Source: JACVRN01 sp036403815 (GTDB taxonomy: Bacteria > Acidobacteriota > Blastocatellia > Pyrinomonadales > Pyrinomonadaceae). From it: 64,000 nucleotides of DNA. Position 1 is the stretch's first letter. Each line of letters opens with the position of its first letter. Shown piece by piece: positions 28,041 through 36,828 of the stretch. The stretch is taken from NCBI GenBank assembly GCA_036403815.1, contig DASWQH010000004.1, positions 1 through 64,000 of the forward strand, in the 5' to 3' direction. The notes under the pieces are model-generated. The model was given only the letters and a program-made list of their open reading frames with translations, was not told the origin of the DNA and made no database searches. A program made the translations under genes and the position numbers.

Positions 28041-29717
28041 ATGCGAATGCGACATTCTAATAGCAAACAGCCTTATCTCGCGCATCTGCTCGGATACTAC
28101 GATTATGTCGAGCCGCCTCAAGTATACCCGTATGCCGCTGAGACACACGACATCGTATCTATAGAGCGGCATGAGCAAGCTCATCAATGGCTAGTTCAAC
28201 GAACGACGATCGGAATTTTACTTAGAGGCATCATTCAAGAGATGAGAAGTGCGAGCGAACACGATCAGGAGTTAGGAGTGCTCGCTTCCAGTATCGCCGC
28301 GGAAACCGATGAAGTGCAGGAAGGATTTGCGACGTACATAGAATATTCTACTGTCTCATCTTCAGTGAAATTAAACGACTTCCGCCGAGAACTGGTACAG
28401 ATGCCAGAGGTTTACTTGTGCGGCTTCGACCTCGCGAGGAAAGTTGAGAAGATCATAGCACCATCGGAATTAGAAGGATTATCCGAACAGGAGTTGGTAC
28501 TCGTCCAGCAGTTCGCACTTCTCGACATTACTAGGTTCGCGATGAATATTCCGGTCCCTCAGACGGAGGATGATACTCAAATCGTAGCGGCCGTTCAGAC
28601 ACACAGCCCGAATAGACGTTGGCGTACGGTCCTTGAGGAACTCGCACGTGACGCAGATCGCAGAAGAGCACTGATTAATCGTGCCGCACCGATGTTCGGA
28701 GTGTGGTTGAAGAAATCCGAAAATCGATTCACCGATGGCCTCTACACTGGTATTACATACGGCGACAATATAGAAAACATCATTGCAGAGATATTCCCAG
28801 AACTCCCATACGTTCCGCCTTGGGAAGCATGGTTTATTAAAGTGATCGAAACGAAACCTGAACTCGTATCAGAGTACTTCTCCCGTAGTGAAGGAACAAC
28901 GGAATTAAGAATCACACCACGAACCCGAATTGCGATCAGACGAGACCTTACCGCGAAGAAACTATGTCGGGCCTTTGATCACCTTGCTGCTCAAAAATCT
29001 GGCGGGTGTTATGTAAGGCTAATCCCGTCTTTGGGGACAAGCACACGTAGCGTCGGACTCGAAGCCCCGCTCAAGATCCCACCCGGCGACACAGCCATTT
29101 TGATTCACGAAACGAGGGTTACTGTAGATAGTATCGGTAAACGCCTATGGAATTATCAAGGTTATGGTATAGCTTGCGTCGTGCAGAATGACTCAATCCC
29201 TAACATCCTTGAACACTTACGTTGGAGTGATGCGGTCGTGGTCGTTGACTGCGAGTTGGAGGCGTCTGATCCATTCGCACCACTCGAGTGGTCTGAAATC
29301 AAGTTCCCATTATTCTTGAATACTACACCGACCGGATCCTTGGGATCTGTAATCCGAACGCTATCGGATGAACGCATACGGGAAGGGTCAGATGTCGTCG
29401 CAATGGTAAACTGGCAGCATTTCGAGGGAGCTGGAAGTGACCAAATCATCCTATTATGGACGATACCACGTTCTACTGGCGGCAACGCTGCTGTCATACA
29501 GTTCGCTACCAATACCGTAATGTCGCTAATTGAACTCTGGAGAGAACACGCCAAGTTACCCGAAGGAGTCAGATTCATCGTCAAGGAAGAGGTGATAGTT
29601 TCTCATCCAGTAAACGAGAAAGCTCGTGCGTGGAGAATCAAGGATGACGACCCAATCATCCATGCACCCGCAAATGCTGACGTCGCGACTGCGCATCTCT
29701 TAGATTTCGGATGGTAG
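28041..29717 (+). CDS. Unknown protein with zincin-like HExxH motif
   Basis: A 558-residue protein, taken from the ATG at 28041; there is no strong ribosome site, and an in-frame TTG is adjacent. Residues 44-48 read HEQAH within SIERHEQAHQWLVQRTTIG, and EGFATYIEY at 94-102 has the Glu and aromatic residue found about 45 residues downstream in gluzincins, so a zinc peptidase-like N-terminal domain is likely. The remaining 400 residues match nothing I recognise. It sits between two paralogous Mrr-like nuclease genes on one strand, giving a nuclease-zincin-nuclease unit. The peptidase call rests only on this motif spacing. Confidence 0.55.
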   Translation: MRMRHSNSKQPYLAHLLGYYDYVEPPQVYPYAAETHDIVSIERHEQAHQWLVQRTTIGILLRGIIQEMRSASEHDQELGVLASSIAAETDEVQEGFATYIEYSTVSSSVKLNDFRRELVQMPEVYLCGFDLARKVEKIIAPSELEGLSEQELVLVQQFALLDITRFAMNIPVPQTEDDTQIVAAVQTHSPNRRWRTVLEELARDADRRRALINRAAPMFGVWLKKSENRFTDGLYTGITYGDNIENIIAEIFPELPYVPPWEAWFIKVIETKPELVSEYFSRSEGTTELRITPRTRIAIRRDLTAKKLCRAFDHLAAQKSGGCYVRLIPSLGTSTRSVGLEAPLKIPPGDTAILIHETRVTVDSIGKRLWNYQGYGIACVVQNDSIPNILEHLRWSDAVVVVDCELEASDPFAPLEWSEIKFPLFLNTTPTGSLGSVIRTLSDERIREGSDVVAMVNWQHFEGAGSDQIILLWTIPRSTGGNAAVIQFATNTVMSLIELWREHAKLPEGVRFIVKEEVIVSHPVNEKARAWRIKDDDPIIHAPANADVATAHLLDFGW

Positions 29718-29825
29718 GTATATTTCTAGAGACTGCGATTGACGGAGTCTGCTGCGAGCAGGGTTAGGTCTTCAGATAGCGGAAATGATTCATTACCGCT
29801 CATTATAACGATTACTTTGGGGACT

Positions 29826-30572
29826 ATGGCCAAGAAAAAAGCCCCGTTCGACGAATTCGAGCGAATAGTTCAAACACTTCTACGACAGAAATTAGACGTC
29901 CTGGAACTCGGAACACCCGTAACGGTGGAACGGGATTCTAAAATCCGAGGAGTTTCGGGTTACGAACATCAAATCGACGTGTCTTTCTCTTGTAGAATCC
30001 TGGGGGTTAAGTTGATATTTATCGTCGAATGTAAGTATTACAGCAGGAAGGTGTCAGTCGAAGACCTATTAGCATTCAAGTCTAGAATTGATGATATTCG
30101 CGCACATAAAGGCATATTTGTTACGACTGTAGGTTATCAGAGGGGGGCTTATACATTCGCTAAAGAGAATGGAATCGCTCTGGTAATCGTACGGGGTGTG
30201 ACATGGACGGGAATATCAGAGCGCCCCGCGCCTGATGCGACTATTGCGCATAATCACTTATCGAGTTTGGTCAGTGACTTTAGTGAATATAATGGTGGAA
30301 TCGCTCCTGAGGTCGAAGTCGGCATCAAGCCGTCGACAGAGATAATAAATAGCGAACAGGAAATACCGCAGGTACGCGATATAGGCTTCTTCTTCCGAAG
30401 AAGAAATCAAGAAATAGTTTTCGGAGCAAGGGAGCTCTCAATCGGTAAGGCGAAAATATGTTGTGATTATACTCTTGGAGCGGAGATAGTCCTTGAGGTA
30501 GATGGAAAATCTACACTTCCGTCAAAATGTCTGGTGAAATATTTGATTTGCCGCGAATTGTGTAAGCCGTGA
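29826..30572 (+). CDS. Mrr-like restriction endonuclease
   Basis: A 248-residue protein starting at the ATG at 29826 (GGGG just upstream); an in-frame TTG at 29739 is less likely. Residues about 8-130 are the Mrr-type nuclease: YEHQIDVSFSCRI with Asp51, FIVECKYYSRK with Glu68 and Lys70, then AHKGIFVTTVGYQRGA. It is clearly homologous to the nuclease domain at 27051 along this whole stretch. The C-terminal 110 residues are a different, beta-rich unknown domain in place of the zinc ribbons. The two nucleases could form a heteromeric enzyme or recognise different targets. It ends 60 nt before the convergent vsr gene. Confidence 0.75.
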   Translation: MAKKKAPFDEFERIVQTLLRQKLDVLELGTPVTVERDSKIRGVSGYEHQIDVSFSCRILGVKLIFIVECKYYSRKVSVEDLLAFKSRIDDIRAHKGIFVTTVGYQRGAYTFAKENGIALVIVRGVTWTGISERPAPDATIAHNHLSSLVSDFSEYNGGIAPEVEVGIKPSTEIINSEQEIPQVRDIGFFFRRRNQEIVFGARELSIGKAKICCDYTLGAEIVLEVDGKSTLPSKCLVKYLICRELCKP

Positions 30573-30632
30573 ATTCTCCAAGTTCGGGCTTGTTACATAT
30601 AAATCAGCGGCCCAGGCCGTTCATAAAACTCT

Positions 30633-31076
30633 TCATTCAGACGGTCGCTGAGTAAAGTGATTCGATCGCCGCGCTTGGTCGACGGCCGCCGCTATCCTGT
30701 CGACGCAGGCTTCAGGATCACTTTTAATTTCATGCTGCCAAATCCTCAAAACCCGCCAACCAGACCTTCTGAGCTTCCGGAAGTTTTTTTGATCGCGCTG
30801 CCGATTCTCCCTAATTTTATTCTTCCAGAAATCTTTGAGCTTATGCTCCCATGCTGGGAGGCGGTATCCGTGCCAAAAATCGCCGTCGATGAATATGGCT
30901 ATTTTTTCCTTGGGGAAGACGGCGTCCGGACTACCCGGCAACGTCTTGACGTGCTTTCTGAATCTGTACCCTCGCCTGTGTAGCTCCGAACGCACGATCA
31001 TCTCGAGGCTGCCGTCTTTCAGTTTTACACGCGACATTGCGCGAAAGCGTTGCTCAGGGGTCAGGTGATCTGCCAT
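30633..31076 (-). CDS. vsr: Very short patch repair endonuclease Vsr
   Basis: A 147-residue Vsr protein. RFRAMSRVKLKDGSLEMIVR is the conserved N-terminus, followed by LHRRGYRFRKHVKTLPGSPD with Asp51 and FIDGDFWHG with Trp68 and His69. These coincide in number with the catalytic residues of Escherichia coli Vsr. Vsr nicks 5' of the T in T:G mismatches made when 5-methylcytosine deaminates, protecting the recognition sequence of a Dcm-type methyltransferase. The partner methyltransferase is two genes upstream (33046-34092), and the MORC-like ATPase gene lies between them. The family call is secure. Confidence 0.95.
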   Translation of the reverse strand: MADHLTPEQRFRAMSRVKLKDGSLEMIVRSELHRRGYRFRKHVKTLPGSPDAVFPKEKIAIFIDGDFWHGYRLPAWEHKLKDFWKNKIRENRQRDQKNFRKLRRSGWRVLRIWQHEIKSDPEACVDRIAAAVDQARRSNHFTQRPSE

Positions 31077-31133
31077 GCGATAGGATTTTGAATGAAATTA
31101 TTCTATAGAAAGGGAATGAGTAACTTCAGTAAC

Positions 31134-33056
31134 CTATAAACTATCTATTATTTCTTTCAGTCCGGCGATCGCCTTGTGTTGTTCGAGATACTTACCGTAG
31201 CCATCCAATGATTCCTGGATCAGTTGATCATACAGTATGACTCTTGCATGAACTGAATCAAGTTGCGCTCTGATGAAATTCGCATCATCATCTAGCGGAT
31301 GACCAAGAAGACAAATCACTTCGATGATCGGTCTGGTTTCCCCAAACCTCTTCAAGCATTTTTCCAAAGCATCTTTATACTTCTTGACCTGTTCCACGAG
31401 TTGTAATGTTTTGACCTTACGATCCACTTTCTTGAGTTCTATGATTATGTGCTTGCCGGCAGCAGTTTTATATCTGATATCAAGACGTCCCGTTCTTTCT
31501 TCCTTACTGAGCCTGACCTTTTTGAATTCGCGAGCGACGGATTCCTCGATACGGGCATTTTCCGTAGCTCTTTCCCAAGATGGATGTAACAGCCACAAAT
31601 GATCGAAGATATACTTTTGGATCACTCTTTCTTGGGTATTTTTATCCACTATACCTGCAAAAGCTTCTATAACTTTCACTCGCTCGGAAGCGATATCGAA
31701 ATAAAGAACGGCCTCGATATCATCTATGTCGTTGAAGACGGAGGCGAACTTGAGCCCGTCGAGCGAAGACAGTGTATTCAAATCTTCTAAAGTCGCTTTT
31801 ACTTTGAGTCTTTCAAAAGCGAGAATCCCGTACTTGTACAATTCCTTCCTGTCCTCTTCCTTATCCATAGGAAGGGATTCGATTTTGTCGAACAAGATTT
31901 GTGCATGTTTTCTGCTAGATGCCTTCAATTTACTGTACCACTTTTTTATAATAGGGTTCTCCAAAGCTTTCTCTGTGGCTAATTCCTTTCTCCATTGTGT
32001 CCAAACATTCTGAATCTCCTTCAATAAAGGATAAATATGCTTCCTCAAAGCATCGTATCTCGGATCATCTTCGATCACCGTCTGTCTATTGCTCGTCGTG
32101 ATGTCGTCAGCTTTGTCGAAGTCGAGAAAATCCGCCCTGATCTCTCCGATCAGATACTTAGAGTACAAACCCCCTTCTTTGTACTCTTCCAAGATATCTT
32201 CCTGGATCAGCTTCCCCCATGCCATCAGAACTATCTTATTGTTTCCCTCATCTAGCTGATTATGCTTTGCTACAGCTCCGACCCAGCCAGATATTTCATA
32301 CTTCTTTGCTTTGTCAACGACTCCGTTGAAATGAAGATGCCTTTTCTGATTTTTACATTGCTTGACGTATCTCTGCCCATTTTTCCCTATCGTCCATAAA
32401 AACTGTATGCTCTTGAAGAAGTCTCTATCTTCTGCCGAAACAGCCGTACCGTTGATGCGGACTTGGAACTTGTACTCCCTACCGATGATACTGAAGCGCC
32501 TCGCCACTCTTTTTCTGAGAGAAGGCTCAGCTAAATGGGTTCTCTTTTTCAAATCTGAGAGAATGATTTTCGTCCCCTTGCTAATCGTAATCAATTTCGA
32601 GTTTACATCTTCAGGATGGTACGTACCGTTATTCTCTATGATCTGTTTTCTTATCTCTTCGTTGGACATAATGAGACCATTCTTCTCGCCATCCTTGACA
32701 CTATGAACCTCGACTTTATTAGCTATAGAAAACAGAGATAGTTTTCCTATCCCTTTCCTCCCCATAACATGGCGCTTCATGTTAGGAGTATATGCGCCCT
32801 CTATTTCTCTTTTCCGATAACCGATATTCAAGTACTTGTCATTGATATCCTCTACGGTCATTCCTAAGCCATCATCAGTTATTTCTATGACACCGTTATT
32901 TTGATCGATGTCTATCTTCACTTGCTTCGCTTCGGCATCCCATGCGTTGGCGACGGCTTCTGATAGAACCGCAGGAACATTACTATACAAATTGATTCCG
33001 AGATGGTTGAGTACATTGAGGCTCAACGTCATCGTGTATTTATGCTTATCGGGCAT
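31134..33056 (-). CDS. MORC-type GHKL ATPase with nuclease-like C-terminus, R-M component
   Basis: A 640-residue protein. The N-terminus is an Hsp90/MutL/MORC-type GHKL ATPase: N-box LSEAVANAWDAEAK (residues 31-44), G1 box DDGLGM (61-66), G2 box MGRKGIGKLS (98-107). The C-terminal part has LDIRYKTAAGKHIIIELKK near residues 523-541, a D-x(n)-ExK arrangement expected of a PD-(D/E)XK nuclease, then LVEQVKKYKDAL. MORC-like ATPases encoded beside Dcm methylases and Vsr in prokaryotic restriction-modification loci are an established group, so this is the likely ATP-dependent restriction subunit. It overlaps the dcm stop by 11 nt, indicating translational coupling. Confidence 0.8.
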   Translation of the reverse strand: MPDKHKYTMTLSLNVLNHLGINLYSNVPAVLSEAVANAWDAEAKQVKIDIDQNNGVIEITDDGLGMTVEDINDKYLNIGYRKREIEGAYTPNMKRHVMGRKGIGKLSLFSIANKVEVHSVKDGEKNGLIMSNEEIRKQIIENNGTYHPEDVNSKLITISKGTKIILSDLKKRTHLAEPSLRKRVARRFSIIGREYKFQVRINGTAVSAEDRDFFKSIQFLWTIGKNGQRYVKQCKNQKRHLHFNGVVDKAKKYEISGWVGAVAKHNQLDEGNNKIVLMAWGKLIQEDILEEYKEGGLYSKYLIGEIRADFLDFDKADDITTSNRQTVIEDDPRYDALRKHIYPLLKEIQNVWTQWRKELATEKALENPIIKKWYSKLKASSRKHAQILFDKIESLPMDKEEDRKELYKYGILAFERLKVKATLEDLNTLSSLDGLKFASVFNDIDDIEAVLYFDIASERVKVIEAFAGIVDKNTQERVIQKYIFDHLWLLHPSWERATENARIEESVAREFKKVRLSKEERTGRLDIRYKTAAGKHIIIELKKVDRKVKTLQLVEQVKKYKDALEKCLKRFGETRPIIEVICLLGHPLDDDANFIRAQLDSVHARVILYDQLIQESLDGYGKYLEQHKAIAGLKEIIDSL

Positions 33057-34092
33057 TATTGGCTTCCAGATGTTTTTTGATACTTCTGGCGATGATCACT
33101 CCGAGCCGAACTGGCACCGCGTTGCCAATGTGTCTGGAAAGAGTTTTGTTGGCGATTCGGGCACCTGGCTCAATGAGTTCGTATTTCTTGGGGAAGGTTT
33201 GGAATAGAGCCGCTTCTCTCAAAGAAATCGCTCTATCCTGATCAGGGTGTCCGAATCTGCCGTTACCGAGTCCCCCGCAGTGCGTCGTCATCGTGGGAGC
33301 TGGCTCGTCCCATCTCATTCTGCCGTACACGCTGCCGTAGGTTTTGCCCGTATCGGCTTTATGACAAGCGAGTCGTAGTTCCTCATCCCAATCCTTCCAA
33401 CCTCCTCCAGCCGGTGTGCTCCGGATCCGCTTCAGATTAAGTTCGGACAACCTTCTAGCCTTATGAAGAGGATCTTTGACGCACGTCTGACCAGCTTCGA
33501 TCGGTTCGAGATGTTCTATAGCATCTCGAACGGTTCTGTATCGTTCGGGAGTGTGAGTCGGTTTGACTATGCTGATTTTAGCATACTTAGAGGCGAACAA
33601 TACGAGACGCTCGCGCGTCTGAGGGATGCCGTAATCCGGGCAGTAGACGGTGTAAGCGGTGACATGGTACTTCTCGTCCTTCAGCACTTCTTCGAACTCG
33701 TCGTAGACGTGATGTTCCTCCAGCTCGGGGACGTTCTCCATAGATACGATCTCCGGCTGCACGCCCTTGATGAGCTTCGCGAAGGAGCGGAGTAACTTCC
33801 ATTTTTCGTCCTCATCTTCACGAATCGTATAACGAGAAAACGGTTGGCAAGGAGCACAACCGACCAAAATTTTCGTATCACCTTTCGGATACAGATCTAT
33901 GATCTCATCAGCAGTGACTCGTTCGATGTCTTTCTTGATGAAGGCGGCGCCGTTGTTCTTCTCGTAGGCGTACTTACAAGTCTCGTCATCATCTATGCCT
34001 GCGACGACGTTGAAGTTCTCTGTAACGAAGCCGTGTGTGAGACCCCCGATGCCACAGAATAAATCGACGACCGAAGCTGGTTTCATCGACAT
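33046..34092 (-). CDS. dcm: DNA (cytosine-5) methyltransferase
   Basis: A 348-residue C5-cytosine methyltransferase with all main motifs in order: I VVDLFCGIGGLTHGF (residues 8-22), IV APCQPFSRY with catalytic Cys82, VI VSMENV, VIII YGIPQTRERLVLFAS (QxRxR), target-recognition region, then IX/X (HPDQDRAISLREAALFQTFP, RHIGNAVPVRLG). The length is typical of a stand-alone type II enzyme. It protects host DNA from the restriction partner encoded by the overlapping MORC-type gene; Vsr repairs its mutagenic by-product. Recognition sequence cannot be predicted. A small XRE-type regulator gene lies 389 nt upstream on the same strand. Confidence 0.95.
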   Translation of the reverse strand: MSMKPASVVDLFCGIGGLTHGFVTENFNVVAGIDDDETCKYAYEKNNGAAFIKKDIERVTADEIIDLYPKGDTKILVGCAPCQPFSRYTIREDEDEKWKLLRSFAKLIKGVQPEIVSMENVPELEEHHVYDEFEEVLKDEKYHVTAYTVYCPDYGIPQTRERLVLFASKYAKISIVKPTHTPERYRTVRDAIEHLEPIEAGQTCVKDPLHKARRLSELNLKRIRSTPAGGGWKDWDEELRLACHKADTGKTYGSVYGRMRWDEPAPTMTTHCGGLGNGRFGHPDQDRAISLREAALFQTFPKKYELIEPGARIANKTLSRHIGNAVPVRLGVIIARSIKKHLEANNAR

Positions 34093-34130
34093 CTCCTACG
34101 CTCTAAAAGTGAACGAACTCGACTCAGTAA

Positions 34131-34475
34131 TCATCCCTTTGATCGAACGCTTTCTTCCCAAATCCATCCGAAAGCGCCCACAGGATAAAACTTTCGCCCG
34201 CTGATTGTGACGGAAGGAAAAGTATCGGGTGTGTCTAGGCCATCATGCTCGAAGGAAAAGACGAACGCATCATTCTCCTCTTCGTAATGAGCCCGCCATC
34301 CGTGCGAGCGATGCGCCTCGACGAGGAGTAAAGCTTGATCATAGGTGAAATATGGACACGCCCAGCCGTTCCATTCTTCATCCAAAGTGTACCCGCTAAA
34401 TACTTGGTCGCCATATGTGTCCAAGGAAAATTCCGTCGGACGCAAAGCAGTTTCGTTTAGAGCCTGTTCTTGCAT
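34131..34475 (-). CDS. Hypothetical protein in the R-M locus
   Basis: A 114-residue protein of no family I recognise. It is aromatic-rich (SGYTLDEEWNGWACPYFTYD; HGWRAHYEEE; FPVGAFGWIWEE-like end), acidic and probably a small cytoplasmic beta-rich fold. It lies between the XRE regulator (stop 5 nt upstream) and dcm (38 nt downstream), all on the minus strand, so it is probably cotranscribed with the restriction-modification operon. Its recurring position next to such an operon would be needed to infer a role. Confidence 0.6.
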   Translation of the reverse strand: MQEQALNETALRPTEFSLDTYGDQVFSGYTLDEEWNGWACPYFTYDQALLLVEAHRSHGWRAHYEEENDAFVFSFEHDGLDTPDTFPSVTISGRKFYPVGAFGWIWEESVRSKG

Positions 34476-34480
34476 GATTT

Positions 34481-34720
34481 TCAGCCTTGCCGCTTTCTAG
34501 GGACAGAGCGTTTTCCGTCGGAGACTCTTGAGAATAGTTCCCCCGGCTCACAATTCAAAGCCTCGCACAATGTATTTATCGTCTTCAGGCCGATCATTTC
34601 AAGCTGACCCTTCCAGAGTTTGGCTGCATGACCGGGATGGAGTCGCGCCAATTTCTGTAACTGATACGCGGTCGTTATCCCTTGTTGTTCCGCGACGTCG
34701 CGGACGCGAAGTATAACCAT
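34481..34720 (-). CDS. XRE-family HTH regulator, probable R-M controller
   Basis: A 79-residue Cro/C1-type HTH protein: VRDVAEQQGITTAYQLQKLA, HPGHAAKLWKG as the recognition segment, MIGLKTINTLCEALNCEPGELF closing the five-helix domain. Its size and position as first gene of the dcm/MORC/vsr operon match controller (C) proteins that delay restriction until DNA is methylated. No C-box operator was recognised in the AT-rich leader upstream (34721-34856). The XRE call is firm; the controller role is inferred from context. Confidence 0.8.
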   Translation of the reverse strand: MVILRVRDVAEQQGITTAYQLQKLARLHPGHAAKLWKGQLEMIGLKTINTLCEALNCEPGELFSRVSDGKRSVPRKRQG

Positions 34721-34856
34721 GGGCGCGAATATACCATAAGAATGTAATCCACGATACGAGAATATTCTATTACCATAGATTATCTCGCTGTGTAGGCGAG
34801 GCTGAAGATAAATCTTAGGTAGTGCATGTGAATATATCTTACATATAAAATGGTCG

Positions 34857-35189
34857 TTAAGATCGGTCAGCTTTGCGCCGGTGGGGAAGCCTCTTGCCTA
34901 TGTATTTCGATCTTGTCTTTCCGTCTTCCGACCAATAGGCGTACCAGTAAGGGCCGTGTAGGTCTCCATCCATACACTTACAGCCCTTTTTACCACAACG
35001 AACACCCTCGCGACGATAAGTCTTATTATCAAGAGTTTGCTCTGCAACGGTCTGCTTTAGAGACAAAGATCGTGTTGAGCTCTCAACTTCCTCAGCTCTT
35101 CTGATCAATTCATGCAGCCACAGGTTAAGCTTTCTTAACTGGCGCAGTGAGAGCACTCGCACTAACTGTTTGATATGAATCAAGCTCAT
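34857..35189 (-). CDS. DUF6788-like small Cys-containing protein
   Basis: A 110-residue basic protein. Its central part GVRCGKKGCKCMDGDLHGPY, then YWSEDGKTRSKYIGKRL, is the motif seen in DUF6788-type proteins often found in mobile regions and near transposases, and the Cys residues suggest metal or nucleic-acid binding. The N-terminus is helical (LSLRQLRKLNLWLHELI). It stands alone between the restriction locus and an intergenic region with an inverted repeat. Family recognition is from memory of the motif and should be treated as moderate. Confidence 0.6.
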   Translation of the reverse strand: MSLIHIKQLVRVLSLRQLRKLNLWLHELIRRAEEVESSTRSLSLKQTVAEQTLDNKTYRREGVRCGKKGCKCMDGDLHGPYWYAYWSEDGKTRSKYIGKRLPHRRKADRS

Positions 35190-35500
35190 CTAGTCGATTA
35201 TCAATATCTGAAACACTGCGTCCGATAAAGAAAGAGCGTGTGGATTCGAACTTTCTTATGTAACAAATGATCATCATATGTCAAGAGGTGTTACATAAGA
35301 TTATCAGACCCTAGCGTTTCTATTCATAAGACTATATCCTGTCAGTGATCGCACGTATTCTTCTAGCTGTGTGCCACGAGACTGACTATTATCGGTGCTC
35401 TCCTTTGAAGGTTGCTAAGAGTTATTGATGAGCAGATGAGGGCAACGACTGCCAGCGCGTTTGGAAGAGCTGAATCGTTAGAATGAAGGGGAGTTCCAGT
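35190..35500. other. Intergenic region, no gene seen
   Basis: About 310 nt separate the divergent DUF6788-like and lipoprotein genes. The only structure noticed is the inverted repeat at 35255-35299. A ribosome-binding site (AGGGGAG, 35487-35493) serves the downstream gene. Otherwise I see nothing coding here. Confidence 0.5.
35255..35299. repeat. 10-bp inverted repeat with 25-nt spacer
   Basis: CTTATGTAAC (35255-35264) and GTTACATAAG (35290-35299) are exact reverse complements. The arms resemble, but do not equal, the inverted repeat before the recombinase at 4659 (both contain TTAC/GTAA next to TTAT/ATAA). It may be a promoter operator for either divergent neighbour, or a mobile-element end. 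Confidence 0.45.
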
Positions 35501-36706
35501 ATGTCAATCAATAAATTTAAGGTGAAAAATTATCCACAGATATTTTTGCTTTTTGTTTTATTAGGCTGCACACAATCTCTTAGAGCGCAAACACCCTGCG
35601 GAAAAGATTTGTCTCCACTCTTCGGCCTAACAGCAGAATCGGTAGATGACCTTGACCGACTTCTTCCTGCACTCCAGCAAATCAAAGATAAATGTATCCC
35701 AACTCTCAGAGTTGTCTTCCAACCTGGCGAAAGCGCCGATAAATACGCGAAAAAATTAGAGAAGATTCGTGGTCGTGAGGCCGTCCCGACGTACGCTTAT
35801 ATTTTAGGCTTGTTGGTTGACTCATCGAGCTTTCATAAATATGACGATACGAAAATGCGCGAGCGAGCGCAGAAATATGCCGACAAATTGAGCGAGTACG
35901 TTGACATCTGGGAAGCTGGCAATGAAGTAAACGGCGATTGGGTGGGGTGGAAAAAAGATCATCAGGAGAAGAAATCGGCTACCGAATTAGAACAGATGCG
36001 AATTTCTGTCGGACGGCGAATCAAACTCGTTTATGACGTTATTAGTCAGGTCTATAAAACAAAAGGTAAAACTCCACGCTTCGCCCTCAATCTTTATTTC
36101 AACGACGATAATATTGATTCAACCAAAGATGAGAAAGGCAATTACACTGGTCATAACTGCCTTAATAAAGGTTTGGAAAAATGTCAGGGTGAATGTCTGC
36201 ACGATTACGAAATGTTCACCTGGGCAGACAAATATCTTAAGCCGCAAGAAAATCATCTGAAATTCGATTACGTTCTATTCAGTTTTTACAAAGACGATTG
36301 CACACAGGCTGTGACCGATGCTGATTTGTGGGCACGGGTCTTTGCAAAATTAAGCCATAACTTTACGGTTGATGGAAATATACCGAAAGTCGGCTTCGGC
36401 GAAGTCGCGCCGCAGTGCTATTGTTTATTAGGAGATGATGGGAAGCCTGAAGAGAATGATGATAAGAGGCGAGTTGCTGCTTGCTGCCGCCCCGAGCAGC
36501 CCAAGTACGTCCGCGCTTATTACCAGAACTTGCATCAGCAGATAAAGGATGCCATCGGTAGAATGATTGGCACCAAACCTAATTATGTAGGCGGTTTCTT
36601 TTATTGGTACTTTTATCAGGACGCAACTGATGGAAGCGCAGAGTCAAAAGAGGTGCTCAAGGCAATGATTGAATCTGCGGACATTTGGAAGAAACAGAGT
36701 TTTTAA
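35501..36706 (+). CDS. Secreted glycoside-hydrolase-like lipoprotein
   Basis: A 401-residue protein starting at the ATG at 35501, with AGGGGAG upstream (an ATG at 35483 lacks a ribosome site). The N-terminus is a signal peptide (KNYPQIFLLFVLLGCTQSLRA) with a lipobox-like LLGC, so an outer-membrane or periplasmic lipoprotein is likely. The body resembles a TIM-barrel glycosidase: DIWEAGNEVNGDWVG has the beta-strand-4 NE of clan GH-A acid/base residues, and FDYVLFSFYKDDC and VGFGEVAPQC may be later strands, the Glu in the latter a possible nucleophile. The fold and activity are inference. Its AT-richer codon use contrasts with neighbours, suggesting separate acquisition. Confidence 0.55.
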   Translation: MSINKFKVKNYPQIFLLFVLLGCTQSLRAQTPCGKDLSPLFGLTAESVDDLDRLLPALQQIKDKCIPTLRVVFQPGESADKYAKKLEKIRGREAVPTYAYILGLLVDSSSFHKYDDTKMRERAQKYADKLSEYVDIWEAGNEVNGDWVGWKKDHQEKKSATELEQMRISVGRRIKLVYDVISQVYKTKGKTPRFALNLYFNDDNIDSTKDEKGNYTGHNCLNKGLEKCQGECLHDYEMFTWADKYLKPQENHLKFDYVLFSFYKDDCTQAVTDADLWARVFAKLSHNFTVDGNIPKVGFGEVAPQCYCLLGDDGKPEENDDKRRVAACCRPEQPKYVRAYYQNLHQQIKDAIGRMIGTKPNYVGGFFYWYFYQDATDGSAESKEVLKAMIESADIWKKQSF

Positions 36707-36828
36707 GACTTGCAATCATAAAAGGGGCGAAGAATTTCGATTACACGATAAGTAATAACATTATCTAAACCCTCAATATGGAACACTTGTTTCCAAGAAA
36801 TAAAGTCGACTTATGCGCGTGGTAGCGA

